From positions 930,001-994,000 of the forward strand of contig NZ_LS483429.1 of NCBI RefSeq assembly GCF_900475885.1: a stretch of DNA of 64,000 bases, read 5' to 3'. The first letter of the stretch is position 1. Each line of letters opens with the position of its first letter. Made by a program: the position numbers and the translations under genes. Below, piece by piece: positions 53,018-63,562 of this stretch. A model generated the notes under the pieces. The model was not told the DNA's origin. It searched no databases and saw nothing but the letters and a program-made list of their open reading frames with translations. This DNA comes from Haemophilus aegyptius. Lineage in GTDB: Bacteria > Pseudomonadota > Gammaproteobacteria > Enterobacterales > Pasteurellaceae.

Positions 53018-53201
53018 GCTAAAGAGCGGTCAGTTTTCAAAGCAGTTTGGGATAGCCGGCACGAGAGCGGTAAAAAGTGCCGGCAATAGTTTATTCAGTC
53101 TGAAATAGAAGAACCAAGCCTGAAACAATATCAAAAAATTTCTTTAAATAATAATCTAACTCTTTGGAAAGGTAGATAATCTCTTTCTAGTCATTTTATC
53201 T

Positions 53202-54641
53202 TTATTTCCAAATGCGAGAATCAAATATTTTCTTACGTAATTCAGGGTATTCGTCAATTTTAAACTCTGGCGTTTTTCCTTCTTTAAGCTGATGTTGATA
53301 ATCTTTCATTAATTTCCATACGATTGGCGACAACATCAAAATTGCGATCAAGTTAATGATTGCCATGACTGCCATCACCGTATCTGCAAAATTCCACACC
53401 ACATTGCCAGAGCGAACCGCACCGAAATACACGAAAAATAGCACCATTAAACGGAACAAAAATACAAACCAAGGTTTATTTTTTATAAAACGGATATTGC
53501 TTTCCGCATAAGCATAGTTACCAATAATAGAAGAATAAGCGAATAACAATAAGATAAACGCCAGGAAATGCACCCCAAATTCACCTATGTGGTATTGCAA
53601 AGCATTTTGCGTAAGTGAGATACTTTTGAGCGTTTCGCTACCATAATTATTCGAAAGCAAAATAATAACGGCAGTACAAGTACAAACGATCATTGTATCA
53701 ACAAACACACCGAGCATTTGCACTAAACCTTGGCTAACTGGATGCTTAACGTGAGCTGCTGCAGCCGAATTAGGCGCAGATCCCATTCCCGCTTCGTTTG
53801 AGAATAAACCACGTTTAATCCCCATCATCATTGCTTTCGATACCAATGCACCAAACATTCCGCCAGCGGCAGCATCAAAACTAAATGCACTTTGAACAAT
53901 ACGATGAATCACGGAAGGGATCATATCAATATGCATACCAAGAATAATTACCGCCATAATCAAATAGAAAAGTGCCATCATTGGTACAAGGTTGCTCGAA
54001 ATAATCGCAATACGCTTAACGCCACCGAAAATAATAAGTGCGGTCAAAATTACTAATGAAATACCGACATATTCCCCTTTCCAACTCCATGCATTACTCG
54101 TTGCTTCAACAATAGAGTTTGCCTGCACAGAATTAAAGGCAAAACCAAATGTAAAAATTAATGCAAGTGCAAAAGCCACTGCCATACAACGTGATTTTAA
54201 ACCTTGCACAATATAATAAGCAGGGCCACCACGGAATGATCCATCTTTATCTTGAATTTTAAATAATTGAGCAAGGGTAGATTCAGCGAAAGCACTCGAC
54301 ATACCAATAAATGCCGTTACCCACATCCAAAACACTGCGCCTTCGCCTCCCAAGGCGATTGCCGTTGCAACCCCACCAATGTTACCCACACCAACGCGGC
54401 TCGCAAGACCTGTCGTAAACGCTTGGAAAGGTGTTAATGAACTTCCCTCCACCGCACGACCAAACCACATTTCACGAAGGCTTGCTGGGAATAAACGGAA
54501 CTGCACAAATCCTGTTGTAATGGTAAAAAATAGACCAGTCCCAAGCAAAATAACAATTGTGGCATCCCATAAAGGTCCATCAAGGTGTGCGACTATCCAA
54601 GTTAGCACTTCTTCTAACATTTTTGAAAATTCAAAGTCCAT
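53202..54641 (-). CDS. Sodium:alanine symporter (AGCS family)
   Basis: A 479-residue membrane protein with about ten helices, beginning MDFEFSKMLEEVLTWIV. AGCS signatures: FQAFTTGLASRVGVGNIGGVATAI (residues ~57-80), AFIGMSSAFAESTLAQLF, GGPAYYI, and FSNEAGMGSAPNSAAAA near 280. It imports alanine or glycine with Na+. GAGGGATGATT precedes the second of two near ATGs (54639-54641), my preferred start. It is not linked to the neighbouring genes; 53018-53201 between it and estD has no gene. Confidence 0.93.
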   Translation of the reverse strand: MDFEFSKMLEEVLTWIVAHLDGPLWDATIVILLGTGLFFTITTGFVQFRLFPASLREMWFGRAVEGSSLTPFQAFTTGLASRVGVGNIGGVATAIALGGEGAVFWMWVTAFIGMSSAFAESTLAQLFKIQDKDGSFRGGPAYYIVQGLKSRCMAVAFALALIFTFGFAFNSVQANSIVEATSNAWSWKGEYVGISLVILTALIIFGGVKRIAIISSNLVPMMALFYLIMAVIILGMHIDMIPSVIHRIVQSAFSFDAAAGGMFGALVSKAMMMGIKRGLFSNEAGMGSAPNSAAAAHVKHPVSQGLVQMLGVFVDTMIVCTCTAVIILLSNNYGSETLKSISLTQNALQYHIGEFGVHFLAFILLLFAYSSIIGNYAYAESNIRFIKNKPWFVFLFRLMVLFFVYFGAVRSGNVVWNFADTVMAVMAIINLIAILMLSPIVWKLMKDYQHQLKEGKTPEFKIDEYPELRKKIFDSRIWK

Positions 54642-54825
54642 AATCATCCCTCAAGCGATAAATAATTTGATTGTATGGTTTTTCAATGAAAAGGCGAGAT
54701 TTTTTAATAATTTCTCTAAAGAAAAGAAAAACAAAAAAGAAAAAATCTAATAAATTTAGAATATTCTAAATATTTTTCAAAAACAAAGGGCATATTATTT
54801 GAATACGCCCCACTAGTTTGTTGAA

Positions 54826-55740
54826 TTATTTGGTTAAAAACAATGCTGCTGCACCACGCACACCACCAGAATCGCCGTGTTTCGCTTTTTTAATTGGTGG
54901 AACTTTTGCTGTCCGCATCAAGTGAGGCGGTAGTGCTTTTGGTAAAGCCTCATAAAGGTAATCAAAATTAGATAATCCACCACCTAACACAATCATATGC
55001 GGATCAAATGCCGTAATGATATTGCCAATAGAAATCGCCGCCAACTCAACAAAAAGGTTCACAAAATCTACCGCACTTTCATTGCCTTGATAGAACAAAT
55101 CAATAATTTCACGAGCGGATAATGTTTCGCCTTTCAAATCTCGATAAAGCATTTCAAAACCGCGACCAGACAAATAATTATCCAAACAAGCCTTGTTGCC
55201 ACAACCGCATTGATAAATTGGGGCGTTATCCCATCCCAATAATTTCAAGGCATGATAATTTAGTTGTAAATGACCAAGCTCTCCCGCCATTCCCACTTGA
55301 CCTGAATGAACTTTACCATTTAAGACAAAGCCGCCACCAAAACCAGTCCCAAGAATTAAACCAAGTACAGTCGGATATTGCTGATTTTCCGTATCCCATG
55401 CTTCAGATAACGCAAAACAATTTGCGTCATTTTCTGCCCGCACTTCACGGCTTAAACGTGCAGACAGATTGCGTAAAATTGGTTTATTATCTGCCACACG
55501 AATATTGGTAATTTCGGCTAATCCAGTTTGTTGATTAACAAAACCAGGTACGCCCAAACCTACGGTGCCCACTTCACCAAACTTTTCATCAGCACGATTC
55601 ACTAAATCCACAATCGTGTTAAGCCATTCTTCATAGTCGGTTTTAGGTGTTGGCACCCGTTCAGAATATAATTTTTCTAATTTTTCATTGAATACGGCAA
55701 GCTCTATTTTCGTGCCACCAATATCTAAACCATAATACAT
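54826..55740 (-). CDS. nagK: N-acetylglucosamine kinase (ROK family)
   Basis: A 304-residue ROK sugar kinase. ATP-binding [17 protein letters not shown] (residues 1-17), [22 protein letters not shown] with the catalytic Asp near 107, [20 protein letters not shown], and the ROK zinc site [15 protein letters not shown] near 180. NagK phosphorylates N-acetylglucosamine released by murein recycling or scavenged from hosts. It stands alone; the exact sugar (GlcNAc versus glucose) is from family memory. Confidence 0.9.
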   Translation of the reverse strand: MYYGLDIGGTKIELAVFNEKLEKLYSERVPTPKTDYEEWLNTIVDLVNRADEKFGEVGTVGLGVPGFVNQQTGLAEITNIRVADNKPILRNLSARLSREVRAENDANCFALSEAWDTENQQYPTVLGLILGTGFGGGFVLNGKVHSGQVGMAGELGHLQLNYHALKLLGWDNAPIYQCGCGNKACLDNYLSGRGFEMLYRDLKGETLSAREIIDLFYQGNESAVDFVNLFVELAAISIGNIITAFDPHMIVLGGGLSNFDYLYEALPKALPPHLMRTAKVPPIKKAKHGDSGGVRGAAALFLTK

Positions 55741-56244
55741 AATCTGCTCCTGTATAAAGAAGTGAACTTAAAATTAACCAAAATTTTAACCGCACTTAAA
55801 TCATTATTTTATGACAAAGATCGCCTTTTTCTTCAAAAAGATCAAAATAATGCTATTAATTACTCAAAATAGCAAGTCTATACACTTAATCTGGTTCGTT
55901 TGAAAAAATTCTGAATTTGCCTGTTGTGAATAATCAAGGTTTTGGAAAAGTGGATGATTATCTGGGGGAATTCACGGTATTACGCGAATAAAACAAGTTT
56001 CAAATTAAGTGCTTTACTTACTCTGAATGTATGAAATTGAGCGAATATTAATATGGGAATTTTGTCTTTAATTAAACAAACCTTGCAAAATATCAAAGTT
56101 TGTTGAAATAATTTTTGCTTTTCTTTGCAATGAAAGGGGAGGAGAGTAAAATAGCACCAATTATAGAAGTATTTGTAGTCGTAAACTTGTTAAAAGTATT
56201 AAATTTTCATCAACTTTTTCAATGTCAATAGTTGGAGTTTGATT
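55741..56244 (+). promoter_or_regulatory. nagK-focA intergenic region
   Basis: About 500 bases without a gene between divergent nagK and focA. An uptake core lies near 55788-55796. The long size fits the multi-promoter pfl control region of E. coli. AT-rich possible regulator half-sites such as GATCAA (55846-55851) occur, but no exact FNR dyad (TTGATnnnnATCAA) was found. GTTGGAG just before focA is the ribosome binding site. Confidence 0.5.
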
Positions 56245-57099
56245 ATGGCATCAGAAAATCAAAAACTATCTTCTGTTGCGCTCACACCTGTTGAAGCAAC
56301 GGATTATGCAGAAAATACAGCAACTTATAAAGCAAATAAACGTCCATTTTTATCGTTTATGTCCGGTATTAGTGCTGGTGCTTGTATTGCCTTAGCCTTT
56401 GTATTTTACACGACAACACAAACTGCTAGTGCAGGCGCACCTTGGGGATTAACCAAGTTAGTAGGTGGATTAGTCTTCTCCTTGGGCGTAATTATGGTGG
56501 TGATTTTAGGATCTGAATTATTCACTTCTTCTACTTTAACTTTAGTCGCCCGTGTAGGCGGTAGAATCACCACGACACAAATGATTCGAAATTGGATCGT
56601 AGTATATTTGGGCAACTTCGTTGGTGGTTTATTTATTGCGGCTGTTATTTGGTTTAGTGGACAAACAATGGCAGCAAATGGTCAATGGGGTTTAACAATT
56701 CTTGCAACCGCCCAACATAAAATTCATCACACTTGGTTTGAAGCTTTTAACCTAGGTATTTTATGTAACATTATGGTGTGTGTGGCGGTTTGGATGTCTT
56801 ATTCTGGTAAGACTGTTACAGACAAAGCATTTATTATGATTATGCCGATTGGTTTGTTTGTTGCATCAGGATTTGAACACTGTGTGGCTAATATGTTTAT
56901 GATTCCGATGGGAATTATTACCGCACATTTTAGTACACCTGAATTTTGGCAACAAATCGGTGTTGATCCGATGAAATACGAAGATTTAGATTTGTACCAT
57001 TTCATCGTGAAGAATTTAATCCCTGTAACGTTGGGAAATATTGTCGGCGGGGCAATTTGTATTGGTGTATTCCAACGTTATTTAACCAAAACGCATTAA
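56245..57099 (+). CDS. focA: Formate channel FocA
   Basis: A 284-residue pentameric formate channel with six helices. Motifs: ANKRPFLSFMSGISAGACIALAF, GLVFSLGVIMVVILGSELFTSSTLTL (the S/T-rich slit loop), WIVVYLGNFVGGLF, and FEHCVANMF, ending with NIVGGAICIGVFQRYL. It moves formate made by PflB. TTGGAG lies before ATG 56245; the preceding in-frame TTG is rejected. It leads focA-pflB, 37 bases apart. Confidence 0.96.
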   Translation: MASENQKLSSVALTPVEATDYAENTATYKANKRPFLSFMSGISAGACIALAFVFYTTTQTASAGAPWGLTKLVGGLVFSLGVIMVVILGSELFTSSTLTLVARVGGRITTTQMIRNWIVVYLGNFVGGLFIAAVIWFSGQTMAANGQWGLTILATAQHKIHHTWFEAFNLGILCNIMVCVAVWMSYSGKTVTDKAFIMIMPIGLFVASGFEHCVANMFMIPMGIITAHFSTPEFWQQIGVDPMKYEDLDLYHFIVKNLIPVTLGNIVGGAICIGVFQRYLTKTH

Positions 57100-57136
57100 A
57101 GATTTACTTATTTATTAATTAACAAAGGAAATGACT

Positions 57137-59449
57137 ATGTCAGAACTTAATGAAATGCAAAAATTGGCGTGGGCTGGTTTTGCTGGTGGCGATTGGCAAG
57201 AAAATGTCAATGTACGTGACTTTATCCAAAAAAACTATACCCCTTATGAAGGCGATGACTCTTTCTTAGCAGGTCCAACCGAAGCAACAACCAAGCTTTG
57301 GGAATCTGTAATGGAAGGAATTAAAATTGAAAACCGTACTCACGCGCCATTAGATTTTGATGAACATACACCATCTACCATTATCTCTCACGCACCCGGT
57401 TACATTAACAAAGATTTAGAAAAAATCGTTGGTCTTCAAACTGATGAACCTTTAAAACGTGCCATTATGCCATTCGGTGGTATCAAAATGGTGGAAGGTT
57501 CTTGTAAAGTTTATGGTCGTGAACTTGATCCAAAAGTGAAAAAAATCTTCACTGAATACCGTAAAACACATAACCAAGGTGTATTCGATGTTTATACGCC
57601 AGATATTTTACGTTGCCGTAAATCTGGGGTATTAACTGGTCTTCCAGATGCTTATGGTCGTGGTCGTATCATCGGTGACTACCGTCGTGTAGCACTTTAT
57701 GGTGTAGATTTCTTAATGAAAGATAAATACGCACAATTCTCTTCTTTACAAAAAGATTTAGAAGATGGCGTAAATCTTGAAGCAACAATTCGTTTACGTG
57801 AAGAAATCGCAGAACAACACCGTGCATTAGGTCAATTAAAACAAATGGCAGCAAGCTATGGTTATGATATTTCTAACCCAGCAACTAATGCTCAAGAAGC
57901 CATTCAATGGATGTACTTTGCTTATCTTGCTGCAATCAAATCACAAAATGGTGCTGCAATGTCATTCGGTCGTACCGCAACCTTTATTGACGTGTACATC
58001 GAACGTGATTTAAAAGCAGGGAAAATTACTGAAACTGAAGCGCAAGAATTAGTTGACCACTTAGTTATGAAACTTCGTATGGTTCGTTTCTTACGTACAC
58101 CTGAATACGATCAATTATTCTCTGGTGACCCAATGTGGGCAACTGAAACCATCGCTGGTATGGGTTTAGATGGTCGTACATTAGTAACCAAAAATACATT
58201 CCGTATTTTACACACTCTTTACAACATGGGTACTTCTCCAGAACCAAACTTAACCATTCTTTGGTCTGAACAATTACCTGAAAACTTCAAACGTTTCTGT
58301 GCAAAAGTATCGATTGATACCTCATCAGTTCAATACGAAAACGATGATTTAATGCGTCCAGACTTCAACAACGATGACTACGCAATCGCATGTTGTGTAT
58401 CACCAATGATTGTGGGTAAACAAATGCAATTCTTCGGTGCACGTGCAAACTTAGCGAAAACATTGTTATACGTAATCAACGGCGGTATCGATGAAAAATT
58501 AGGTATGCAAGTAGGCCCGAAAACTGCACCAATTACTGATGAAGTATTAGATTTTGATACAGTAATGACTCGTATGGATAGCTTTATGGATTGGTTGGCA
58601 AAACAATATGTGACTGCCTTAAATGTAATCCACTATATGCACGATAAATATTCATATGAAGCAGCATTAATGGCATTACACGATCGTGATGTATACCGTA
58701 CCATGGCTTGTGGTATCGCAGGTCTTTCTGTTGCAGCAGACTCACTTTCTGCAATTAAATATGCGAAAGTTAAACCAGTTCGTGGCGACATCAAAGATAA
58801 AGATGGCAATGTTGTAGCAAGCAACGTAGCAATCGACTTCGAAATCGAAGGTGAATATCCACAATATGGTAACAACGACAACCGTGTTGATGACATCGCT
58901 TGTGACTTAGTTGAACGTTTCATGAAGAAAATTCAAAAACTTAAAACTTACCGCAACGCTGTGCCTACACAATCTGTATTAACCATTACTTCTAACGTTG
59001 TTTATGGTAAGAAAACAGGTAACACTCCAGATGGTCGTCGCTCAGGTGCGCCATTCGGACCAGGTGCTAACCCAATGCACGGTCGTGACCAAAAAGGTGC
59101 GGTAGCATCATTAACTTCTGTAGCTAAACTTCCATTTGCTTACGCGAAAGATGGTATTTCTTATACCTTCTCAATCGTACCAAATGCGTTAGGTAACGAT
59201 GCAGAAGCGCAACGCCGTAATCTTGCTGGCTTAATGGATGGTTACTTCCACCACGAAGCAACAGTTGAAGGTGGCCAACACTTAAACGTGAACGTGTTAA
59301 ACCGTGAAATGTTGTTAGATGCAATGGAAAATCCGGATAAATATCCACAATTGACTATCCGTGTATCTGGTTACGCAGTACGTTTCAACTCTTTAACTAA
59401 AGAGCAACAACAAGACGTCGTCACTCGTACATTCACAGAATCGTTCTAA
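57137..59449 (+). CDS. pflB: Pyruvate formate-lyase
   Basis: A 770-residue glycyl-radical enzyme that turns pyruvate and CoA into acetyl-CoA and formate in anaerobic growth. The catalytic cysteine pair lies in [17 protein letters not shown] (near residue 418), and the radical glycine in [14 protein letters not shown] near the C-terminus. The codon use is strongly biased, as for a highly expressed gene. AAAGGA precedes the ATG at 57137; the ATG at 57131 overlaps that spacing and is less likely. A terminator follows, so pflA has a separate or read-through message. Confidence 0.98.
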   Translation: MSELNEMQKLAWAGFAGGDWQENVNVRDFIQKNYTPYEGDDSFLAGPTEATTKLWESVMEGIKIENRTHAPLDFDEHTPSTIISHAPGYINKDLEKIVGLQTDEPLKRAIMPFGGIKMVEGSCKVYGRELDPKVKKIFTEYRKTHNQGVFDVYTPDILRCRKSGVLTGLPDAYGRGRIIGDYRRVALYGVDFLMKDKYAQFSSLQKDLEDGVNLEATIRLREEIAEQHRALGQLKQMAASYGYDISNPATNAQEAIQWMYFAYLAAIKSQNGAAMSFGRTATFIDVYIERDLKAGKITETEAQELVDHLVMKLRMVRFLRTPEYDQLFSGDPMWATETIAGMGLDGRTLVTKNTFRILHTLYNMGTSPEPNLTILWSEQLPENFKRFCAKVSIDTSSVQYENDDLMRPDFNNDDYAIACCVSPMIVGKQMQFFGARANLAKTLLYVINGGIDEKLGMQVGPKTAPITDEVLDFDTVMTRMDSFMDWLAKQYVTALNVIHYMHDKYSYEAALMALHDRDVYRTMACGIAGLSVAADSLSAIKYAKVKPVRGDIKDKDGNVVASNVAIDFEIEGEYPQYGNNDNRVDDIACDLVERFMKKIQKLKTYRNAVPTQSVLTITSNVVYGKKTGNTPDGRRSGAPFGPGANPMHGRDQKGAVASLTSVAKLPFAYAKDGISYTFSIVPNALGNDAEAQRRNLAGLMDGYFHHEATVEGGQHLNVNVLNREMLLDAMENPDKYPQLTIRVSGYAVRFNSLTKEQQQDVVTRTFTESF

Positions 59450-59493
59450 AACACGATAAAATTTAACCGCACTTTGGCGGGAACATAATATGT

Positions 59494-59525
59494 ATGAGCC
59501 TGATTTAAATCAGGCTCATTTTTTA
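59494..59525. terminator. pflB terminator
   Basis: Perfect 13-base arms ATGAGCCTGATTT (59494-59506) / AAATCAGGCTCAT (59507-59519) with T-run. About 45 bases after pflB. An uptake core lies just before it (59465-59473). Confidence 0.95.
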
Positions 59526-59578
59526 TAGACTAAATATTTGGTAAAATTTAGCTATATCTAATTTTAGGAAATTTATGT

Positions 59579-60319
59579 ATGTCAGTTCTTGGACGAATTC
59601 ACTCTTTTGAATCCTGTGGCACTGTAGATGGGCCAGGTATTCGTTTTATTTTATTTATGCAAGGCTGCTTGATGCGCTGCAAATATTGCCACAATCGTGA
59701 TACTTGGGATCTTGAAGGTGGTCGCGAAATCAGTGTGGAAGAGCTGATGAAAGAAGTGGTGAGTTATCGTCATTTTATGAATGCGACTGGTGGTGGCGTG
59801 ACGGCATCTGGTGGTGAGGCTGTGCTACAAGCAGAATTTGTGCGAGATTGGTTCCGAGCTTGTAAAGTAGAAGGGATTAATACTTGCTTAGATACAAATG
59901 GTTTTGTACGTCATTATGATCATATTATTGATGAATTATTAGATGTAACAGATCTTGTTTTACTCGATTTAAAAGAACTTAATGATCAAGTTCATCAAAA
60001 TCTTATTGGGGTGCCAAATAAACGTACCCTTGAATTTGCAAAATATTTGCAAAAACGTAATCAACATACTTGGATTCGTTATGTTGTGGTGCCTGGTTAT
60101 ACTGATAGCGATCACGATGTGCATTTATTAGGTCAGTTTATTGAAGGTATGACCAATATTGAAAAAGTTGAACTTCTTCCTTATCATCGATTAGGTGCAC
60201 ATAAATGGAAAACCCTTGGGTTAGATTATGAGCTTGAAAATGTATTACCGCCAACTAAAGAATCGTTAGAGCATATTAAAACAATTCTAGAAGGTTATGG
60301 ACACACTGTAAAATTCTAG
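59579..60319 (+). CDS. pflA: Pyruvate formate-lyase 1-activating enzyme
   Basis: A 246-residue radical-SAM enzyme that installs the glycyl radical on PflB. The iron-sulfur motif is [15 protein letters not shown] (CxxxCxxC, near residue 30), after [31 protein letters not shown] near 84 is the SAM-binding region. TTAGGAA precedes the start; the ATG at 59575 is out of frame. It is separated from pflB by a terminator, unlike a tight operon. Flavodoxin (47160) is the likely electron donor. Confidence 0.96.
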   Translation: MSVLGRIHSFESCGTVDGPGIRFILFMQGCLMRCKYCHNRDTWDLEGGREISVEELMKEVVSYRHFMNATGGGVTASGGEAVLQAEFVRDWFRACKVEGINTCLDTNGFVRHYDHIIDELLDVTDLVLLDLKELNDQVHQNLIGVPNKRTLEFAKYLQKRNQHTWIRYVVVPGYTDSDHDVHLLGQFIEGMTNIEKVELLPYHRLGAHKWKTLGLDYELENVLPPTKESLEHIKTILEGYGHTVKF

Positions 60320-60350
60320 AATAAATGTCAGCTAACATAAGGAGTAAATA

Positions 60351-60833
60351 ATGAAAAAAATTATTTTAACATTATCACTTGGGTTACTTACCGCCTGTTC
60401 TGCTCAAACTCAAAAGGCTGAACAAAATGATGTGAAGCTGACACCGCCGACTGATGTACGAAGCGGATATATACGTTTGGTAAAGAATGTGAATTATTAC
60501 ATCGATAGTGAATCGATCTGGGTGGATAACCAAGAGCCACAAATTGTACATTTTGATGCAGTGGTGAATTTAGATAAGGGATTGTATGTTTATCCTGAGC
60601 CTAAACGTTATGCACGTTCTGTTCGTCAGTATAAGATTTTGAATTGTGCAAATTATCATTTAACTCAAGTGCGAACTGATTTCTATGACGAATTTTGGGG
60701 ACAGGGTTTGCGGGCAGCGCCTAAAAAGCAAAAGAAACATACGTTAAGTTTAACACCTGATACAACGCTTTATAATGCTGCTCAGATTATTTGTGCAAAT
60801 TATGGTAAAGCATTTTCAGTTGATAAAAAATAA
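60351..60833 (+). CDS. pe: Surface adhesin protein E (lipoprotein)
   Basis: A 160-residue outer-membrane lipoprotein. The signal MKKIILTLSLGLLTACSA ends with the lipobox LTAC (Cys16). It matches H. influenzae protein E (adhesin_E family): YIRLVKNVNYYIDSESIWVD then VHFDAVVNLDKGLYVY and SVRQYKILNCANYH, and two cysteines for a disulfide (about residues 101 and 143). It binds epithelial cells, vitronectin and laminin. It follows pflA by 31 bases but is functionally separate. A known vaccine antigen; identity comes from my memory of the sequence, not a search. Confidence 0.85.
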   Translation: MKKIILTLSLGLLTACSAQTQKAEQNDVKLTPPTDVRSGYIRLVKNVNYYIDSESIWVDNQEPQIVHFDAVVNLDKGLYVYPEPKRYARSVRQYKILNCANYHLTQVRTDFYDEFWGQGLRAAPKKQKKHTLSLTPDTTLYNAAQIICANYGKAFSVDKK

Positions 60834-60912
60834 AAAAATCTGCACCTTAATTAGTTTAAATTTTATTCAACTTTTAGGGTGCAGAGGGTATTTGATTTTT
60901 CTGCAGTTATTG

Positions 60913-61701
60913 CTATTTTACTGCTGGCACTTTTAAGTCTGGCTCGTTTGGTTTTTCGATTGGTGCAAAAGTTTTATCTTTATTCGCATCAATAATTTTT
61001 TGAGTATCATTTGCTAATGCGGTTAAACCCATTTTTTCATAAGCTTCCTGCATCAGAAATAATCCTTCATAAGTTGCTTTAGTATCAGGATATTGTTTTA
61101 ACATTCCTACCACACGATTTGCAACTGCTACCCACGCTTTACGTTTTGCATAGAATTTTGCAATCTCTAATTCGTGACGAGCCAGTGCATCTTTAATATA
61201 AGCCATACGAGCTAAAGCATCTTGTGAGTAAGGGCTATTAGGGAATACACGAACTAAGTTTTGGAAATTAGAAAAAGCGGTACGCATAGAGGTTGTTTCA
61301 CGTGTAGCACGGTCAATTCCAAAAAAATCTTGAATGAAATTATCACCTGTTGCTGCATTAGTTAAGCCAGCCATATATACCGCATAGGCTTGATTTGGGC
61401 TTTGTGGAAATTGATGTAAAAAGCTATCTACCATCAATAATACTTGCGTATAATCTTGTGCTTTATAGTTTGCATAAATTAAATCTAGCATCGCCTGTTC
61501 TTGATAAATACTACCAGGGAAACGTTCAGTCGTCGCTTTTAAATAGCGAATGGCTTCAGAGTAACTACCTTCTTGTAATGATGTTGTACCTTTTGTGTAT
61601 AATTCATTTACCGATGCTTGTTCAACATCTTTTGAACCACTTGAACATCCAATAACCAATGCTGCCACGGCAAGCAATGCCAAAGATTTTATTTTACGCA
61701 T
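60913..61701 (-). CDS. bamD: Outer-membrane assembly lipoprotein BamD (ComL)
   Basis: A 262-residue lipoprotein of the Bam complex, which inserts beta-barrel proteins in the outer membrane. Signal MRKIKSLALLAVAALVIGCSS with Cys19 as the lipidated residue, followed by TPR-like repeats (LYTKGTTSLQEGSYSEAIRY, QAMLDLIYANYKAQDYTQVL). AAGGAAAAAACA precedes the ATG at 61699-61701; ten upstream codons are excluded. It is divergent from rluD, as in E. coli. In Haemophilus the same protein has been called ComL for its link to competence. Confidence 0.94.
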   Translation of the reverse strand: MRKIKSLALLAVAALVIGCSSGSKDVEQASVNELYTKGTTSLQEGSYSEAIRYLKATTERFPGSIYQEQAMLDLIYANYKAQDYTQVLLMVDSFLHQFPQSPNQAYAVYMAGLTNAATGDNFIQDFFGIDRATRETTSMRTAFSNFQNLVRVFPNSPYSQDALARMAYIKDALARHELEIAKFYAKRKAWVAVANRVVGMLKQYPDTKATYEGLFLMQEAYEKMGLTALANDTQKIIDANKDKTFAPIEKPNEPDLKVPAVK

Positions 61702-61808
61702 TGTTTTTTCCTTAATTTTTACGAAAACCAATAAATAAGATACAATTGTCCGCTATTGTATAGAATATTAATCAATAAGCCAACTTTTAAAATTTTTGAG
61801 AGCTATTT

Positions 61809-62783
61809 ATGCCACAAATTACCCTTTCGGCTGAAGTGCAGCCTGAACAAATGGGACAGCGTTTAGACCAAACACTTGCAGAGTTGTTCCCTGAATATTC
61901 TCGTTCCCGATTAAAAACATGGATTGAAGCCGATCTCGTAAAACTTAACGACCGCATTACTAATATTCCGCGTGAGAAAGTGCTTGGAGGAGAGAGAATA
62001 GAGATTATTGTTGAAGTGGAAGATGAAACACGTTTTGAAGCAGAAAATATTCCATTGAATATCGTGTATGAAGATGATGATATTATTGTGATTAACAAAC
62101 CAAAAGATCTTGTGGTACACCCAGGTGCTGGCAATCCAAATGGAACCGTGCTCAATGCGTTACTCTATCATTATCCGCCGATTGTAGAAGTACCGAGAGC
62201 AGGAATTGTGCATCGATTAGATAAAGATACGACAGGTCTAATGGTTGTTGCTAAAACCATTCCTGCTCAAACTAAGTTAGTACGTGACCTACAAAAACGC
62301 AAAATTACGCGCGAATATGAAGCGGTCGCTTCAGGCATTATGACCAAAGGTGGCACAGTAGATCAACCTATGGCTCGTCATGCAACCAAACGTACTTTAA
62401 TGGCGGTTCATCCAATGGGAAAACCCGCTGTCACCCACTATCGTATTATGGAAAATTACCGTAACTACACCCGTTTACGTTTACGTTTAGAAACGGGGCG
62501 CATGCATCAAATCCGCGTTCATATGGCACATATTGCCCATCCATTGCTAGGCGATCAAACCTATGGCGGACGCCCTCGTCCACCAAAAAATGCGAGCGAA
62601 GACTTTATGGAAGTATTGCGTAATTTCAAACGCCAAGCTTTACATGCGGTCATGTTACGCTTAGCTCATCCAATCACAGGGGAGATGATGGAATGGTATG
62701 CACCATTACCAGATGACTTTGTTGAATTGCTTAATGCCCTCAAAGCCGACTATCTCGAACATAAAGATGAGTTAGATTATTAA
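61809..62783 (+). CDS. rluD: 23S rRNA pseudouridine synthase RluD
   Basis: A 324-residue synthase for pseudouridines 1911, 1915 and 1917 in 23S rRNA helix 69. The N-terminal S4 domain (GQRLDQTLAELFPEYSRSRL) is followed by the catalytic core INKPKDLVVHPGAGN and GIVHRLDKDTTGLMVVAK (catalytic Asp near residue 139), and ETGRMHQIRVHMAHIAHPLLGD. It starts upstream of the pgeF gene with one base between them, so translation is coupled. Confidence 0.97.
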   Translation: MPQITLSAEVQPEQMGQRLDQTLAELFPEYSRSRLKTWIEADLVKLNDRITNIPREKVLGGERIEIIVEVEDETRFEAENIPLNIVYEDDDIIVINKPKDLVVHPGAGNPNGTVLNALLYHYPPIVEVPRAGIVHRLDKDTTGLMVVAKTIPAQTKLVRDLQKRKITREYEAVASGIMTKGGTVDQPMARHATKRTLMAVHPMGKPAVTHYRIMENYRNYTRLRLRLETGRMHQIRVHMAHIAHPLLGDQTYGGRPRPPKNASEDFMEVLRNFKRQALHAVMLRLAHPITGEMMEWYAPLPDDFVELLNALKADYLEHKDELDY

Positions 62784-62784
62784 T

Positions 62785-63519
62785 ATGCAAGCAATTAACC
62801 CCAATTGGAATGTTCCAAAGAATATTCATGCCTTTACCACTACTCGTGAAGGGGGCGTGAGCTTAGAGCCTTATTTGAGTTTCAACTTAGGCGATCATGT
62901 CGGTGATGATAAAAGTGCGGTAAAAACTAACCGCACTTTATTAGTCGAAAAATTTGGCTTGCCACAAAAACCTATATTTTTAACGCAAACACACAGCACT
63001 CGAGTACTTCAATTACCTTATTCGGGACAAAATCTTGAAGCGGATGCAGTTTATACAAATGTTCCCAATCAAGTTTGCGTTGTTATGACTGCAGACTGTT
63101 TGCCAGTTCTATTCACTACAACATCTGGCAATGAAGTGGCTGCAACACATGCTGGCTGGCGTGGTTTATGCGATGGCGTACTAGAAGAAACAGTGAAATA
63201 TTTTCAAGCTAAACCTGAAGATATTATCGCGTGGTTTGGCCCTGCAATAGGTCCAAAGGCCTTTCAAGTTGGGATTGATATTGTAGAAAAGTTTGTTGCA
63301 GTAGATGAAAAAGCCAAACTCGCCTTTCAACCTGATGCAATCGAAGACGGTAAATACCTGAGTAATCTTTATCAAATTGCAACTCAGCGATTAAACAATC
63401 TAGGTATTACGCAAATTTATGGTGGAAATCACTGTACATTCAACGAAAAAGAAAAGTTCTTTTCTTATCGCAGGGACAATCAAACGGGACGAATGGCGAG
63501 TGTCATTTGGTTTGAATAA
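62785..63519 (+). CDS. pgeF: YfiH/PgeF multicopper polyphenol oxidase-type protein
   Basis: A 244-residue protein of the YfiH (DUF152) family. Motifs: FTTTREGGVSLEPYLSFNLG, TQTHSTRV, VVMTADCLPVLF (zinc Cys near residue 111), THAGWRGL, and GPAIGPKAFQVG, with CTFNEKEKFFSYRRD near the end. Related proteins have been described as peptidoglycan-editing or purine-nucleoside enzymes. The start ATG lies one base after rluD. A pair of inverted uptake sequences lies in the coding region (62911-62938). Confidence 0.92.
   Translation: MQAINPNWNVPKNIHAFTTTREGGVSLEPYLSFNLGDHVGDDKSAVKTNRTLLVEKFGLPQKPIFLTQTHSTRVLQLPYSGQNLEADAVYTNVPNQVCVVMTADCLPVLFTTTSGNEVAATHAGWRGLCDGVLEETVKYFQAKPEDIIAWFGPAIGPKAFQVGIDIVEKFVAVDEKAKLAFQPDAIEDGKYLSNLYQIATQRLNNLGITQIYGGNHCTFNEKEKFFSYRRDNQTGRMASVIWFE
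62909..62940. repeat. Inverted uptake-sequence pair inside pgeF
   Basis: AAAGTGCGGT and ACCGCACTTT lie 10 bases apart and would form a hairpin in the pgeF message. Such pairs are usually intergenic terminators; this one is within a gene. Confidence 0.9.
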
Positions 63520-63527
63520 ATAGTTTG

Positions 63528-63549
63528 AAAGCGCATTTTACGCGCTTTT
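63528..63549. terminator. Terminator between pgeF and mnmA
   Basis: Stem AAAGCGC (63528-63534) / GCGCTTT (63542-63548) with T-run to the right and A-run to the left. It serves convergent rluD-pgeF and mnmA. Confidence 0.85.
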
Positions 63550-63562
63550 AGTCATCTTTGTT

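Noticed and set aside
55741-56244. Exact FNR site upstream of focA-pflB
   Set aside because: Only partial half-sites were found by eye; no TTGATnnnnATCAA match.
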